DNA of 54,280 bases from an uncultured Bacteroides sp. (lineage in GTDB: Bacteria; Bacteroidota; Bacteroidia; Bacteroidales; Bacteroidaceae). Of the stretch, positions 33,114 to 42,369 are shown in pieces (the first letter of the stretch is position 1; every line of letters starts with the position of its first letter). Under the pieces are notes generated by a model. The model was not told the DNA's origin, did not search any database, and saw only the letters and a list, made by a program, of their open reading frames with translations. The position numbers were made by a program, and so were the translations under genes. The stretch lies in assembly GCA_949289265.1 (NCBI GenBank), contig CASENE010000059.1, positions 1-54,280 of the forward strand, read 5' to 3'.

Positions 33114-33155
33114 GAAACGGGCCGGAGTCCCGGAGGGGAGTGCCGGGTCGGTTGC

Positions 33156-35006
33156 TTACATGAATTCCAGTCCAAATTCGTTCTGCAAGTCCAGCAGCGT
33201 CGTGTTCTTTTCGGACATCATCTGGAACTGTTCGTTGCGGCCATATACGCGGACTTGTTCTTTGGGGGCGCTGACGCGGATGGCGAGAGCGATTTTCCGG
33301 TTCTTCAGGTGCGTGCGCAGGTATTCCTGGATGACCGGCGTCTCGTCGGTGAATTCCTTGGCTACGATGGGGTTGTCCACCACGGCCTCACACGTGTGGT
33401 CGTTTAGCAGGGTCAGGTGGACGTTGCGCATGCGTTTGGCCAGGGCCACTTGTTCCTGCGGAAGCTGGCCCGCATATTCTTGCCAGTAGTAGTTGATGTC
33501 TCGTTCGTTGACCATGTAGTCTTCGTCGGCGGGCGGAGCAGCGGCCGACGCGGCAGCGGGCGTGGCAGCCGGGGCGGCGGGGTTTTCGGGCGCGGCGGCG
33601 TGGCGGATGGAGATGCCCAGTCCTCCCTTGTTCAGGACGGGGATTTTCTTCTCTTCCTTCGCGGCAGAGTTGAGCGACGAAAGGGGACGTGTCGCCGGCG
33701 TCCCGGCAGAGGACTGCGTAGGGGCGGCTTGGGGCGTGGCCGGGCGGGAGGTCGGCTGGGGGCCGGGCGTGGGCGCGGCGGTTGGCGCGGGTTGCGGTTG
33801 GGCGACAGGTGCGGCCGGTTGCGGTTGGGCGGTCGGCGCGGCCGGCTGGGCGGGGGCGGAGATGGGTTTAAGGGCGGCTCGAGGGCCACGCCCTCCCGAC
33901 GCCTCTTCGTCGTCTGCCGTGAGCTGGGCCAGCTGGATGAGGGTCAGCTCCACCAGCAGGCGCTTGTTGCGGCTGGCGCGGTAGTTCAGGTCGCAGTCGT
34001 TGCAGAGCTTCATGGCCCGGTAGAGGAAGGGCAGGGGGCACTTCTTCGCCTGGGCGCCGTAGCGTTCGCGGATGGTGGCGCCCACCTCGAGGAGGGGCAG
34101 CGTGGCCGGGTCTTTGCTGACCAGCAGGTCGCGGAAGTGCGAGGCAAGTCCGGTGATGAAGTGGTTTCCGTCGAATCCCTTGTTCAGCACCTCGTTGAAC
34201 AGCAGCAGCGTGTCGCCCGCCTTGTTCTCCAGAAAAAGGTCGGTCAGGCGGAAATAGTATTCGTAGTCCAGGACGTTGAGGTTCTCGATGGTGCTCTGGT
34301 AGGTGATGTGTCCGCCGGTGAAGCTCACCACCTGGTCGAATATCGACAAGGCGTCGCGCATGCCGCCGTCGGCCTTCAGGGCGATTACGTTCAGGGCTTC
34401 CGGCTCGGCGGTGATGCCTTCCTTGGACGCCACGTAGGCCAGGTGGGCCACGGTGTCTTCCACGCCGATGCGTTGGAAGTCGTAGATTTGGCAGCGGGAC
34501 AGGATGGTGGGCAGAATCTTGTGCTTCTCGGTGGTGGCCAGGATGAAGATGGCGTAGTGTGGCGGCTCTTCCAGCGTCTTCAGGAAGGCGTTGAAGGCGG
34601 AGGCCGAAAGCATGTGCACCTCGTCTATGATGTAGACCTTGTATCTCCCCACCTGGGGCGGGATGCGCACCTGTTCCACCAGTTGCCGGATGTCGTCCAC
34701 CGAGTTGTTGGACGCGGCGTCCAGTTCGTGGATGTTGTACGAGCGTTGTTCGTTGAAGGCCACGCACGACTCGCACTCGTTGCACGCCTCGCCGTCGGCC
34801 GTGGGATGCAGGCAGTTGATGGTCTTGGCGAAGATGCGCGCGCAGGTGGTCTTGCCCACGCCGCGCGGGCCGCAGAACAGGTAGGCATGGGCCAGCTTGC
34901 CGGTGGCGATGGCGTTTTTCAGCGTGGTGGTCAAAGCGTGTTGGCCCACCACCGAATCGAAGGTGGAGGGGCGGTATTTCCGGGCGGATACGATATAGTT
35001 TTCCAT
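33156..35006 (-). CDS. dnaX: DNA polymerase III subunit gamma/tau
   Basis: 616 residues. Clamp-loader ATPase: Walker A GPRGVGKTT (46-54), zinc cysteines Cys65, Cys75, Cys78 and Cys81, Walker B IIDEVHM, and LKTLEEPP with ILSRCQIYDF. After about residue 370 comes a long Pro/Ala/Gln-rich, probably disordered linker (QPAAPTAQPQP repeats), then a tau-like C-terminal domain from about 495. No slippery A-run that would make a separate gamma form was noticed. Divergent from the small ftsB-like gene. Confidence 0.94.
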   Translation of the reverse strand: MENYIVSARKYRPSTFDSVVGQHALTTTLKNAIATGKLAHAYLFCGPRGVGKTTCARIFAKTINCLHPTADGEACNECESCVAFNEQRSYNIHELDAASNNSVDDIRQLVEQVRIPPQVGRYKVYIIDEVHMLSASAFNAFLKTLEEPPHYAIFILATTEKHKILPTILSRCQIYDFQRIGVEDTVAHLAYVASKEGITAEPEALNVIALKADGGMRDALSIFDQVVSFTGGHITYQSTIENLNVLDYEYYFRLTDLFLENKAGDTLLLFNEVLNKGFDGNHFITGLASHFRDLLVSKDPATLPLLEVGATIRERYGAQAKKCPLPFLYRAMKLCNDCDLNYRASRNKRLLVELTLIQLAQLTADDEEASGGRGPRAALKPISAPAQPAAPTAQPQPAAPVAQPQPAPTAAPTPGPQPTSRPATPQAAPTQSSAGTPATRPLSSLNSAAKEEKKIPVLNKGGLGISIRHAAAPENPAAPAATPAAASAAAPPADEDYMVNERDINYYWQEYAGQLPQEQVALAKRMRNVHLTLLNDHTCEAVVDNPIVAKEFTDETPVIQEYLRTHLKNRKIALAIRVSAPKEQVRVYGRNEQFQMMSEKNTTLLDLQNEFGLEFM

Positions 35007-35040
35007 ACGGGGTCGTGTTCAAGTCGGTTGGACAGGTGTG

Positions 35041-35048
35041 CAAATGTA
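35041..35048 (-). promoter_or_regulatory. -7 promoter box for dnaX
   Basis: Minus strand TACATTTG, matching TAnnTTTG, 35 bases before the dnaX start. Confidence 0.5.
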
Positions 35049-35081
35049 AGCAAAAAAATGCAATATCTCAGTTATTCGTTT

Positions 35082-35089
35082 TATCTTTG
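35082..35089 (+). promoter_or_regulatory. -7 promoter box for the ftsB/divIC-like gene
   Basis: TATCTTTG on the plus strand, 77 bases before ATG 35166 and 34 bases from the divergent dnaX box. The two promoters must share upstream sequence. Confidence 0.5.
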
Positions 35090-35165
35090 TGGTCGTCAAC
35101 GGCGCTTTTGCCCCGCCGGGCTGGGGCGCCGAGGGCCAATCATTCACTTTTAATCGTTGGGGCAC

Positions 35166-35474
35166 ATGGACAAACTGGCTTCCTTGTGGGCATTTGCCGG
35201 CAAGCATAAATATTGGATTACGTTGGCGGTGGCCGTGCTTATCATCGGCTTCCTGGACCAAAACAGCCTGGTGCGGCGCTATGGATACATGCGCGAGGAG
35301 AACCGCCTGCGCGACGAGATAGAGAAGTACCGGCAGGAGTTTGAGGAAAGCACCGAGCGCCTGAATGAACTGATGGTAGACTCGGGCGCCATCGAACGCA
35401 TCGCGCGCGAAAGGTATTTCATGAAGAAGCCCAACGAGGACATTTATGTATTTGAAGGAGACGTAGCCGAATGA
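35166..35474 (+). CDS. Septum formation initiator family protein (FtsB/DivIC-like)
   Basis: 102 residues from ATG 35166. One membrane segment (WITLAVAVLIIGFL) after a 19-residue cytoplasmic tail, a coiled coil (about 35-70, REENRLRDEIEKYRQEFEES), and the short C-terminal motif IERIARERYFMKKPNED typical of the DivIC/FtsB family. These proteins bridge division proteins at the septum. The next gene overlaps by ATGA. Confidence 0.87.
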   Translation: MDKLASLWAFAGKHKYWITLAVAVLIIGFLDQNSLVRRYGYMREENRLRDEIEKYRQEFEESTERLNELMVDSGAIERIARERYFMKKPNEDIYVFEGDVAE

Positions 35475-35833
35475 AGAAACTGGTTTCTGCTTTTTTTGCG
35501 GTGGGGGCTGTCATGGCCTTGGGCGGCGCGCTGGTCTACATCACGGGCTGGTGGCTGGCGCCTTACATCTACCTGGTGGGTTCTGTGCTGCTGTTTGTGG
35601 CGCATGTGTTTACGCCGACGGAATATACCAGCCCCGTCATCCGTCGCCTGCGCTTCCAGCAGATAGTGGGCGCGTTGCTGCTGGTGGCCACCGGCCCGCT
35701 GATGATTTTCCTGCACGGCAACGAGTGGATCGTGTCGCTCACCCTGGCTGCCGTATTTGAATTGTTCACGTCCATCCGTTTGCCCCAGGAGGAGGCGAAA
35801 GAAAAGGAGAAGGAAACCCGGCGCGCGCGCTGA
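35471..35833 (+). CDS. Small four-helix membrane protein, unknown function
   Basis: 120 residues, overlapping the ftsB-like gene (ATGA) and so translationally coupled. Four hydrophobic segments (LVSAFFAVGAVMALGGALVY, APYIYLVGSVLLFVAHVF, IVGALLLVATGPLMIFL, WIVSLTLAAVFELFTSI) end in a charged tail EEAKEKEKETRRAR. I recognise no named domain. Its constant partner suggests a role near the division site, which is inference. Confidence 0.75.
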   Translation: MKKLVSAFFAVGAVMALGGALVYITGWWLAPYIYLVGSVLLFVAHVFTPTEYTSPVIRRLRFQQIVGALLLVATGPLMIFLHGNEWIVSLTLAAVFELFTSIRLPQEEAKEKEKETRRAR

Positions 35834-35930
35834 CGGTGTGTCCTTCCTGTATCCCCGGATGTTTTGTAAAACGCTGGTTCCCAGGCGGCGGAAGACCGTC
35901 CGGGTGGAACGCTGTGTCCCGCCGGCTGGC

Positions 35931-36018
35931 GTTATAATCCCCGCTTGCTGGCATTATAGTTCCCGCTTGCTGGCGTTATAGTCCCCGGTCGCTGGCATTA
36001 TAGTCCCCGCTCGGCAGC
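35931..36018. repeat. 22-bp tandem repeat locus B
   Basis: Four units begin at 35931, 35953, 35975 and 35997. All have the core in the CCCGCTTGCTGG orientation, unlike locus A. The rest of the 442-base gap before the mannan operon holds an imperfect hairpin (36125-36157, arms GGACTTA..TCTGCA / TGCAGATAAGTCC) and the promoter box at 36233. No gene is visible in it. Confidence 0.8.
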
Positions 36019-36232
36019 ATTGTAGGCCCTGTTTCCGCCCCCTGTTCTTCCTCGTTGGACATGGGCCGTCGTCGGCCTGTCGCCTATATAATATAGGTAT
36101 GGAGGCTCGCGTCGGCCGGGGCGGGGACTTATTGTCTGCAAGCCTGCAGATAAGTCCGTGGAAAATCAGCCCCTTATTGTAAAAATACAGCAATGGGATA
36201 AAATAGTATCATAATCGTATCCGGCAATCGCT

Positions 36233-36240
36233 TACCTTTG
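36233..36240 (+). promoter_or_regulatory. -7 promoter box for the mannan operon
   Basis: TACCTTTG matches TAnnTTTG, 35 bases before the GH26 start. No -33 TTTG is seen, which would fit a promoter needing an activator. Confidence 0.55.
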
Positions 36241-36275
36241 TGGCTGAGAATTAGAAAACACATGTAGGATACTTA

Positions 36276-37403
36276 ATGAAAAGCATAAGTATGATGAAGA
36301 AACTTACAATGGCTGCCGCGTTGCTGACGGCAGGCCTGCTTGTGGCTTGTAACCCGGGCAAGCAAGAACAGCAATCGGAGAACTGGACACGTACGCCGGA
36401 GACGGAGAAACTCTTGGCTAACATGAAGAAGACGGCCGCTCAGGGCATCATGTTCGGGCATCACGACGACACGGTGTACGGCATCGGCTGGGAGGGCGAC
36501 GAAGGCCGCTCGGACGTGAAGAGCGTATGCGGCGACTATCCCGCCGTCGTCAGCTTCGACCTGGGCGAACTGGAACTGGGCGGCCCCAAGAACCTGGACA
36601 AGGTGGCCTTCGACACCCTGCGCAAGGAAATCCTGAAACAGTATCAGCGGGGCGGAATGGTGTCGCTCAGCTGGCACGTCCGCAACCCGAAGACAGGGGG
36701 CGACGCCTGGGACGTTACCGACTCGACGGTGGTCCGCTCCATCCTGCCCGGCGGCGAGAACCACGACAAGTTTGCCGGCTGGCTGGGCAGCGTGGCCGAC
36801 TTCCTCAACTCGTTGCAGACGCCCGAAGGCGTGAAGGTGCCGGTGTTGTTCCGTCCCTGGCACGAGCATACGGGCAGCTGGTTCTGGTGGGGCGAAAAGC
36901 TCTGCACGCCCGACGAATACAAGACGTTGTGGCACATGACGGTGGACAGCCTGCGCACGCACGGGGTGGACAATGCACTCTATGCCTACTCCACGGGAGG
37001 CGAGCCTCAGGATACGACGCAATACCTGGTGCGCTATCCGGGCGACGACTACATCGACGTGATAGGCTTCGATACGTATCAGTTTGACAAAGACGCCTTC
37101 CTGGAGACGCTGAACCGCATGCTGGGCATCATTACCACCCTGGGGCAGACGCACGACAAGGTGCCCGCCCTGACCGAGGTGGGCTACGAGGGAGTGCCCG
37201 ACGCCCAGTGGTGGACAGGCACGCTGCTGCCCACGTTGGAGAAATATCCTTCGCTGTCCTACGTGCTGGCATGGCGCAACGCCCGCGAGAAGGTGACGCA
37301 CTTCTATGCCCCCTATCCCGGCCAGGCTTCGGCAGCCGATTTCGTGGAGTTCTACAAGAACCCGAAGACCCTCTTCGCTGCCGACGTGAAGCTGTATGAA
37401 TGA
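36276..37403 (+). CDS. GH26 endo-beta-1,4-mannanase lipoprotein
   Basis: 375 residues. Signal peptide with lipobox LLVAC (Cys25), so it is membrane-anchored outside the cytoplasm. The GH26 catalytic pair is visible: acid/base Glu197 in FRPWHEHTGSWFWWG and nucleophile Glu301 in ALTEVGYE. It cuts beta-mannan or gluco/galactomannan, mainly to mannobiose. The B. fragilis enzyme ManA of this operon type releases mannobiose. It is the first gene of a five-gene mannan block with GH130, symporter, epimerase and esterase. ATG 36291 or 36294 are alternative starts. Confidence 0.93.
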   Translation: MKSISMMKKLTMAAALLTAGLLVACNPGKQEQQSENWTRTPETEKLLANMKKTAAQGIMFGHHDDTVYGIGWEGDEGRSDVKSVCGDYPAVVSFDLGELELGGPKNLDKVAFDTLRKEILKQYQRGGMVSLSWHVRNPKTGGDAWDVTDSTVVRSILPGGENHDKFAGWLGSVADFLNSLQTPEGVKVPVLFRPWHEHTGSWFWWGEKLCTPDEYKTLWHMTVDSLRTHGVDNALYAYSTGGEPQDTTQYLVRYPGDDYIDVIGFDTYQFDKDAFLETLNRMLGIITTLGQTHDKVPALTEVGYEGVPDAQWWTGTLLPTLEKYPSLSYVLAWRNAREKVTHFYAPYPGQASAADFVEFYKNPKTLFAADVKLYE

Positions 37404-37550
37404 CGCGCCGGCGGCGGTCTTCCGGGCTTGTCCTTGCTTGGTGGCCCCTCTCTTGCGCTTTTAAAGTGGATAGGCGGCGGAACCGGGAAACCGGCAAGCC
37501 CGAAAGACTGAAACGGATCAAGCACTTCAAAAAACATTAAAGATATTATT

Positions 37551-38732
37551 ATGGAACAATCATTCAACGACAAAGTAAAAGAACTCTTCCGCAAGCACGA
37601 AGAGTTGCTCGCGAGACCCAACATCCCGGTGGAAGGCGGCAACGGCATCTTCACCCGCTATAAATACCCCATCCTGACGGCAGCGCACACGCCTGTGTTC
37701 TGGCGTTACGACCTGGACGAGAAGTCCAACCCCTATCTGATGGAACGCATCGGCATGAACGCCACGATGAACTCCGGCGCCATCAAGTGGCAGGGCAAAT
37801 ACCTGCTGGTAGTACGCGTGGAGGGCGCCGACCGCAAGTCGTTCTTCGCCGTGGCCGAAAGCCCCAACGGTGTGGACAATTTCCGCTTCTGGGACTATCC
37901 CGTCACTATGCCCGACGACGTGGTGCCTGCCACCAACATCTACGACATGCGCCTCACGGCCCACGAAGACGGCTGGATCTACGGCATCTTTTGTGCCGAA
38001 CGCCACGACGACAACGCCCCCGAGGGCGACCTGTCCGCCGCCACGGCCACGGCCGGCATCGCGCGCACCAAAGACCTGAAAACCTGGGAACGCCTGCCCG
38101 ACCTGAAGAGCAAGAGCCAGCAGCGCAACGTGGTGCTGCACCCCGAGTTCGTGGACGGCAAGTACGCGCTCTACACCCGCCCGCAAGACGGATTCATTGA
38201 CGCTGGCAAGGGCGGAGGCATCGGCTGGGCTCTGGTGGACGACATCACGCACGCCGAGGTGAAGGAAGAAAAGATTATCGACCTGCGCTACTATCACACC
38301 ATCAAGGAGGTGAAGAACGGCGAGGGCCCGCATCCCATCAAGACACCCCGGGGCTGGCTCCACCTGGCCCACGGCGTGCGCGGTTGTGCCGCAGGTCTGC
38401 GTTATGTGCTCTATATGTATATGACTGCATTGGACGATCCTTCGAGGCTGATAGCTTCGCCTGCCGGTGCCTTCATGGTGCCCGAGGGCGAGGAGCGCGT
38501 GGGAGACGTGAGCAACGTGCTCTTCTCTAATGGCTGGATTGCCGACGAGGACGGCAAGGTGTTCATCTACTACGCTTCCAGCGACACGCGTATGCACGTG
38601 GCCACTTCTACCGTGGACAAGCTGGTGGACTACTGCCTGAACACTCCTGCCGACGGATTCACTACAACGGCTTCGGTGGAGACATTGAAGAAGCTGATTG
38701 ATAAGAACCTGGCTTTGGGCATCAAGTATTAA
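37551..38732 (+). CDS. 4-O-beta-D-mannosyl-D-glucose phosphorylase (GH130)
   Basis: 393 residues. Phosphorolyses mannosyl-glucose to mannose-1-phosphate and glucose in the cytoplasm; there is no signal peptide. The proton-donor Asp132 lies in ATNIYDMRLTAHEDGW. Phosphate-contact residues are expected in QQRNVVLHPEF and YYHTIKE. The name follows from strong similarity in length and motifs and from the operon order shared with the B. fragilis enzyme. A 147-base gap separates it from GH26, with no terminator seen. Confidence 0.9.
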   Translation: MEQSFNDKVKELFRKHEELLARPNIPVEGGNGIFTRYKYPILTAAHTPVFWRYDLDEKSNPYLMERIGMNATMNSGAIKWQGKYLLVVRVEGADRKSFFAVAESPNGVDNFRFWDYPVTMPDDVVPATNIYDMRLTAHEDGWIYGIFCAERHDDNAPEGDLSAATATAGIARTKDLKTWERLPDLKSKSQQRNVVLHPEFVDGKYALYTRPQDGFIDAGKGGGIGWALVDDITHAEVKEEKIIDLRYYHTIKEVKNGEGPHPIKTPRGWLHLAHGVRGCAAGLRYVLYMYMTALDDPSRLIASPAGAFMVPEGEERVGDVSNVLFSNGWIADEDGKVFIYYASSDTRMHVATSTVDKLVDYCLNTPADGFTTTASVETLKKLIDKNLALGIKY

Positions 38733-38763
38733 ATAAAACTCCATTTCATTCACTCATGCAACA

Positions 38764-38814
38764 GCAAGCCTTGGATTCCGGCGGACATTTCGCTCTGCCG
38801 GAACCTTGGCTTGC
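38764..38814 (+). promoter_or_regulatory. Intercistronic stem-loop between phosphorylase and symporter
   Basis: GCAAGCC..TTCCGGC (38764-38782) pairs with GCCGGAA..GGCTTGC (38797-38814), a long stem with small internal bulges and a 14-base loop. No T-run follows, so it is more likely an mRNA stability or partial attenuation element than a terminator. Confidence 0.5.
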
Positions 38815-38851
38815 AGTTGCCAAATCCTAACATTCAATTAAATCGACTATC

Positions 38852-40234
38852 ATGGCGACACTGAAAGAGAAGATAGGCTATGGCTTCGGAGACATGTCTT
38901 CGTCGATGTTCTGGAAGATATTTTCTTATTATCTCCCATTCTTCTATTCTAATATCTTTGGACTTACCTTGGCGGATGCCGGTCTGTTGATGCTGATTAC
39001 TCGCATCTGGGACGCTGTGTCCGACCCGATGATGGGCGTTATCGCCGACCGTACCAAGACCCGCTGGGGGCGCTATCGTCCTTACCTGTTGTGGGTGGCA
39101 GCCCCGTTTGCCATTGCGGGCATCCTGCTGTTCACCACTCCTGATTTCGGCTATACCGGCAAACTGATATGGGCGTATGTCACCTATATCCTTATGATGA
39201 CGGTCTACACCGGTATCAATGTGCCTTATGGCGCCATGCTGGGCGTCATGACCGACGACTCGAACACCAAGACTGTCTTCTCGTCCTATCGCATGTTCTT
39301 CGCCTATGGCGGCAGCTTCATTGCGTTGGGCGCTTGGGAGCCCTTGTGCAACCTGTTTGCTTCTGTGGGCTACGACCAAGCCTCCAGTTGGCAGTATTCC
39401 ATGGTTATCATCGCCTGCATTTGTTTCTGCGGCTTCCTGTTGTGTTTCAGCATGACGCGCGAGCACGTGAAGAACGTTTCCGGTGAGTCGCTGGGCAAAG
39501 ACGTCAAATCGCTGGTGACCAACTCGCCTTGGTGGATTCTGAACGGAGTGGCCCTGCTGTCCAACTTCTTCAATACCGTGCGCGGCGCCACTGCAGCCTA
39601 CTATTTCAAGGATTACGTCAGTGCCGATGCCTTCTTGGATTTTGGCATCTTCAACTTGGTGCTCTATGCGGGCCTCTTCCTGATGATTGGAGAGGTATGT
39701 AACATGCTGGGCGTGGCGTTGGCCGTTCCCCTGTCCACCCGTTTGGGCAAGAAGTCGGCCTACTACCTGTCGCTGGTGTGTCTGGTGGTGTTCAGCGTCA
39801 TCTTCTTCTTCCTGCCCAACACGGCGGGAGGCTGGTGGATGATGATGCTCATGCAGGTGCTCATTTCCATCTTTACCGGCATCATTTCGCCGCTGATATG
39901 GAGCATGTATGCCGACGTGGCCGACTATGCCGAGCATAAGGACGGCACGGCTTCGACGGGACTGATTTTCTCGTCGGGTTCGATGGCGCAGAAGTTTGGC
40001 GGCGCTTTTGCCGGATGGGCTGTGATGGCCTTGTTGGCTTTCTTCGGCTACAACACGGCCGAGGGCGCTGTGCAGACGCCCGCAGCCATCAACGGACTGA
40101 AGTACCTGATGAGCTTTATTCCCGCAGGTATCGCTTTGATTTCAATTTTGGTAGTATTCATATATCCGCTGAACCGTTCGCGGATGGCGCATATCAACGC
40201 CGAACTGAAAGAACGGAGAAAGGAGAGCAAATAA
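38852..40234 (+). CDS. GPH-family sugar:cation symporter
   Basis: 460 residues with about 12 membrane segments, a member of the glycoside-pentoside-hexuronide symporters. Family features are the N-terminal EKIGYGFGDMSSSMFW, WDAVSDPMMGVIADRTKTRWGRYRPYLLW and the central VPYGAMLGVMTDD. It lies between the mannosyl-glucose phosphorylase and the epimerase, so it should import mannobiose (or related disaccharide) across the inner membrane. The next gene starts 1 base after its stop. Confidence 0.92.
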   Translation: MATLKEKIGYGFGDMSSSMFWKIFSYYLPFFYSNIFGLTLADAGLLMLITRIWDAVSDPMMGVIADRTKTRWGRYRPYLLWVAAPFAIAGILLFTTPDFGYTGKLIWAYVTYILMMTVYTGINVPYGAMLGVMTDDSNTKTVFSSYRMFFAYGGSFIALGAWEPLCNLFASVGYDQASSWQYSMVIIACICFCGFLLCFSMTREHVKNVSGESLGKDVKSLVTNSPWWILNGVALLSNFFNTVRGATAAYYFKDYVSADAFLDFGIFNLVLYAGLFLMIGEVCNMLGVALAVPLSTRLGKKSAYYLSLVCLVVFSVIFFFLPNTAGGWWMMMLMQVLISIFTGIISPLIWSMYADVADYAEHKDGTASTGLIFSSGSMAQKFGGAFAGWAVMALLAFFGYNTAEGAVQTPAAINGLKYLMSFIPAGIALISILVVFIYPLNRSRMAHINAELKERRKESK

Positions 40235-40235
40235 G

Positions 40236-41426
40236 ATGAAAGACGTACGTATCATGCGGGCAGAGATGCAAGACGAGCTGGTCAATGACATTTTGCCTTT
40301 CTGGATGAATAAAATGGTAGACCGGGAGAACGGCGGTTTCTATGGCCGCATCACCGGCAAGGAGAAACTGATGCCCAAGGCTGAAAAAGGAGCCATCCTC
40401 AATGCGCGCATCCTGTGGACTTTCTCGGCTGCCTATCGTTTGTTGCGGAAGCCTGAGTATCTGGAGACGGCTACGCGGGCCAAACGTTACCTCATCGACC
40501 ACTTCTACGACCCGGACTTCGGAGGGGTATATTGGTCGGTGGACTATCTGGGACAGCCCTTGGACACGAAGAAGCAGATATATGCCCTGGGATTTGCCAT
40601 CTACGGACTGAGCGAGTATCACCGGGCCACGGGAGACCAAGAGGCGCTGGATTATGCCGTTCGCCTCTTCGAGAGCATCGAAGAACACAGTTTCGACAAA
40701 AAAAAGAACGGCTATTGCGAAGCCTTGACGCGCGAGTGGGGCGAGATTGCCGACATGCGCCTGAGCGACAAGGACGAGAACGAGCGCAAGACGATGAACA
40801 CCCACCTGCATATCCTCGAACCCTACGCCAACCTCTACCGCGTGTGGAAAGACCCGCGCCTGGAGAAGCAGTTGCGCAACCTCATCCATCTGTTTACCAC
40901 CAAGATCCTGAACATCAAGACCGGTCACCTCGAGTTGTTCTTCAGCGACGACTGGGTGAGCAAATACCGCATCATCTCCTACGGGCACGACATCGAGGCC
41001 TCGTGGCTCATCCACGAAGCTGCCCTGGTGTTGGGCGACAAGGAGGTGTTGGACAAGGTGGAGCCCTTGGTAGAATACATCGCGGCGGCGGCCGACGAGG
41101 GACTGACGCCGGACGGGGCCATGGTGTATGAGACCTTCGAGGACAAGAAGAAGACCGATACCGAGCGCCATTGGTGGGTGCAGGCCGAGAACGTGGTGGG
41201 ACACGTCAACCTCTACCAGCACTTTGACGACGAGGTGGCCTTGCAAAAAGCCTTCCGTGCCTGGACGTTTATCAAGGAGCACCTCATCGACCGCACCAAC
41301 GGCGAGTGGCATTGGAGCGTGCTGGCCGACGGTTCGGTGAACGTGACGGACGACAAGGCCGGCTTCTGGAAGTGTCCCTATCACAACGGTCGCATGTGTA
41401 TGGAGGTGATGGAACGCTTTGCCTGA
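40236..41426 (+). CDS. Cellobiose 2-epimerase (mannobiose epimerase)
   Basis: 396 residues, an (alpha/alpha)6-barrel of the AGE/CE family. Epimerises the reducing-end mannose of mannobiose to glucose, giving the mannosyl-glucose used by the GH130 enzyme. Conserved parts are DRENGGFYGRI, GAILNARILWTFSAAYR, the catalytic-histidine segments TMNTHLHILEPY, SYGHDIEASWL and KCPYHNGRMC, and HWWVQAENVVG. It completes the mannobiose to mannose-1-phosphate route. Confidence 0.92.
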   Translation: MKDVRIMRAEMQDELVNDILPFWMNKMVDRENGGFYGRITGKEKLMPKAEKGAILNARILWTFSAAYRLLRKPEYLETATRAKRYLIDHFYDPDFGGVYWSVDYLGQPLDTKKQIYALGFAIYGLSEYHRATGDQEALDYAVRLFESIEEHSFDKKKNGYCEALTREWGEIADMRLSDKDENERKTMNTHLHILEPYANLYRVWKDPRLEKQLRNLIHLFTTKILNIKTGHLELFFSDDWVSKYRIISYGHDIEASWLIHEAALVLGDKEVLDKVEPLVEYIAAAADEGLTPDGAMVYETFEDKKKTDTERHWWVQAENVVGHVNLYQHFDDEVALQKAFRAWTFIKEHLIDRTNGEWHWSVLADGSVNVTDDKAGFWKCPYHNGRMCMEVMERFA

Positions 41427-41467
41427 CCCGCGTGCGTCCGATGGTAATATTCAACTTAAACAGAGTA

Positions 41468-42265
41468 ATGCGTATGAAACGATTTCTTTTATTCCTGGGG
41501 CTTGCGCTGGCGGTGGGAACCTTCCGGGCACAGACCTCCCTTCCCGACTTCCGGCAACTGAACTTCGGTTGCGACGGAAACAGCATCACCGCCGGCGAGC
41601 AGTGGTCGAAAACGGTGACAGACCTCCTGGGCTTTGCCACCCATCACAACGTGGCGGTCGGTTCGGCCACGTGGGCCTGCCATCCCGACACGCAAGACTA
41701 CGGCTGCGAAGGCTTTGCCGGCATCTCCGGCGGCTGGCAGCCGACAGAGGACAAGCACGAACTGCAGATGCGCCACAACAACGTGGCCAAGGTGCACATC
41801 CAGAAGTTCATTGCCGAGGTGGAGAGCGGCGCCTGGCCCGAGCCCGACGTCTTTGTCTTCTCCATGGGCACGAACGACACCAACCTCGGTTCGGTCGAAG
41901 AGGCCCTGCGCGGCAAGACGTTGGACGAGGTGGACGTCACCACCATGGCGGGCGGCGCGCGCTGGGCCATCCAGACCATCCTGGAGACCTATCCCAAGTG
42001 CCGCGTCTTTGTCTGCACGCCCATCCAGACGGGCAGCGTGGAGCACAACGAACAGAACCTGAAGAAGATTGCCATCCTGCGCCAGTTGTGCCAGGCCCTG
42101 TCCGTGCAGCTCATCGACTGTTATGCCGAGAGCGGCATCTGCGAAAAGTTCGAGCAGCCCTCCGGCCGCGGCCGCTACCTGCGCGACGGCCTGCATCCGG
42201 ATGTTGAAGGCCAGGTGCTGATGGGACGGTACATCGCCAAGGAGATACGGAACAACTACTTCTGA
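41468..42265 (+). CDS. SGNH/GDSL-family hydrolase, candidate acetylmannan esterase
   Basis: 265 residues from ATG 41468 (41474 also possible), with a signal peptide (VGTFRAQ). SGNH blocks: nucleophile Ser39 in GCDGNSIT, GTNDTN for block III, and Asp240/His243 in DGLHPD. It starts 41 bases after the epimerase gene and before the operon terminator, so I place it in the mannan operon. Natural mannans are often O-acetylated, so deacetylation outside the cytoplasm would help the GH26. Substrate is inference from position. Confidence 0.82.
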   Translation: MRMKRFLLFLGLALAVGTFRAQTSLPDFRQLNFGCDGNSITAGEQWSKTVTDLLGFATHHNVAVGSATWACHPDTQDYGCEGFAGISGGWQPTEDKHELQMRHNNVAKVHIQKFIAEVESGAWPEPDVFVFSMGTNDTNLGSVEEALRGKTLDEVDVTTMAGGARWAIQTILETYPKCRVFVCTPIQTGSVEHNEQNLKKIAILRQLCQALSVQLIDCYAESGICEKFEQPSGRGRYLRDGLHPDVEGQVLMGRYIAKEIRNNYF

Positions 42266-42305
42266 CCCCTTCCGGCCCTTCCATTCCCCTGAGGGACATG
42301 TGACG

Positions 42306-42358
42306 CATTCCCCATATACCCAGGAATCACTTCCGGTATGTGGGGAATGTCTTTTTTT
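42306..42358 (+). terminator. Rho-independent terminator of the mannan operon
   Basis: CATTCCCCATATACC (42306-42320) pairs with GGTATGTGGGGAATG (42335-42349) across 15 bp with one wobble. The 3' tail is TCTTTTTTT. Confidence 0.88.
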
Positions 42359-42369
42359 GCCCGCATCTG

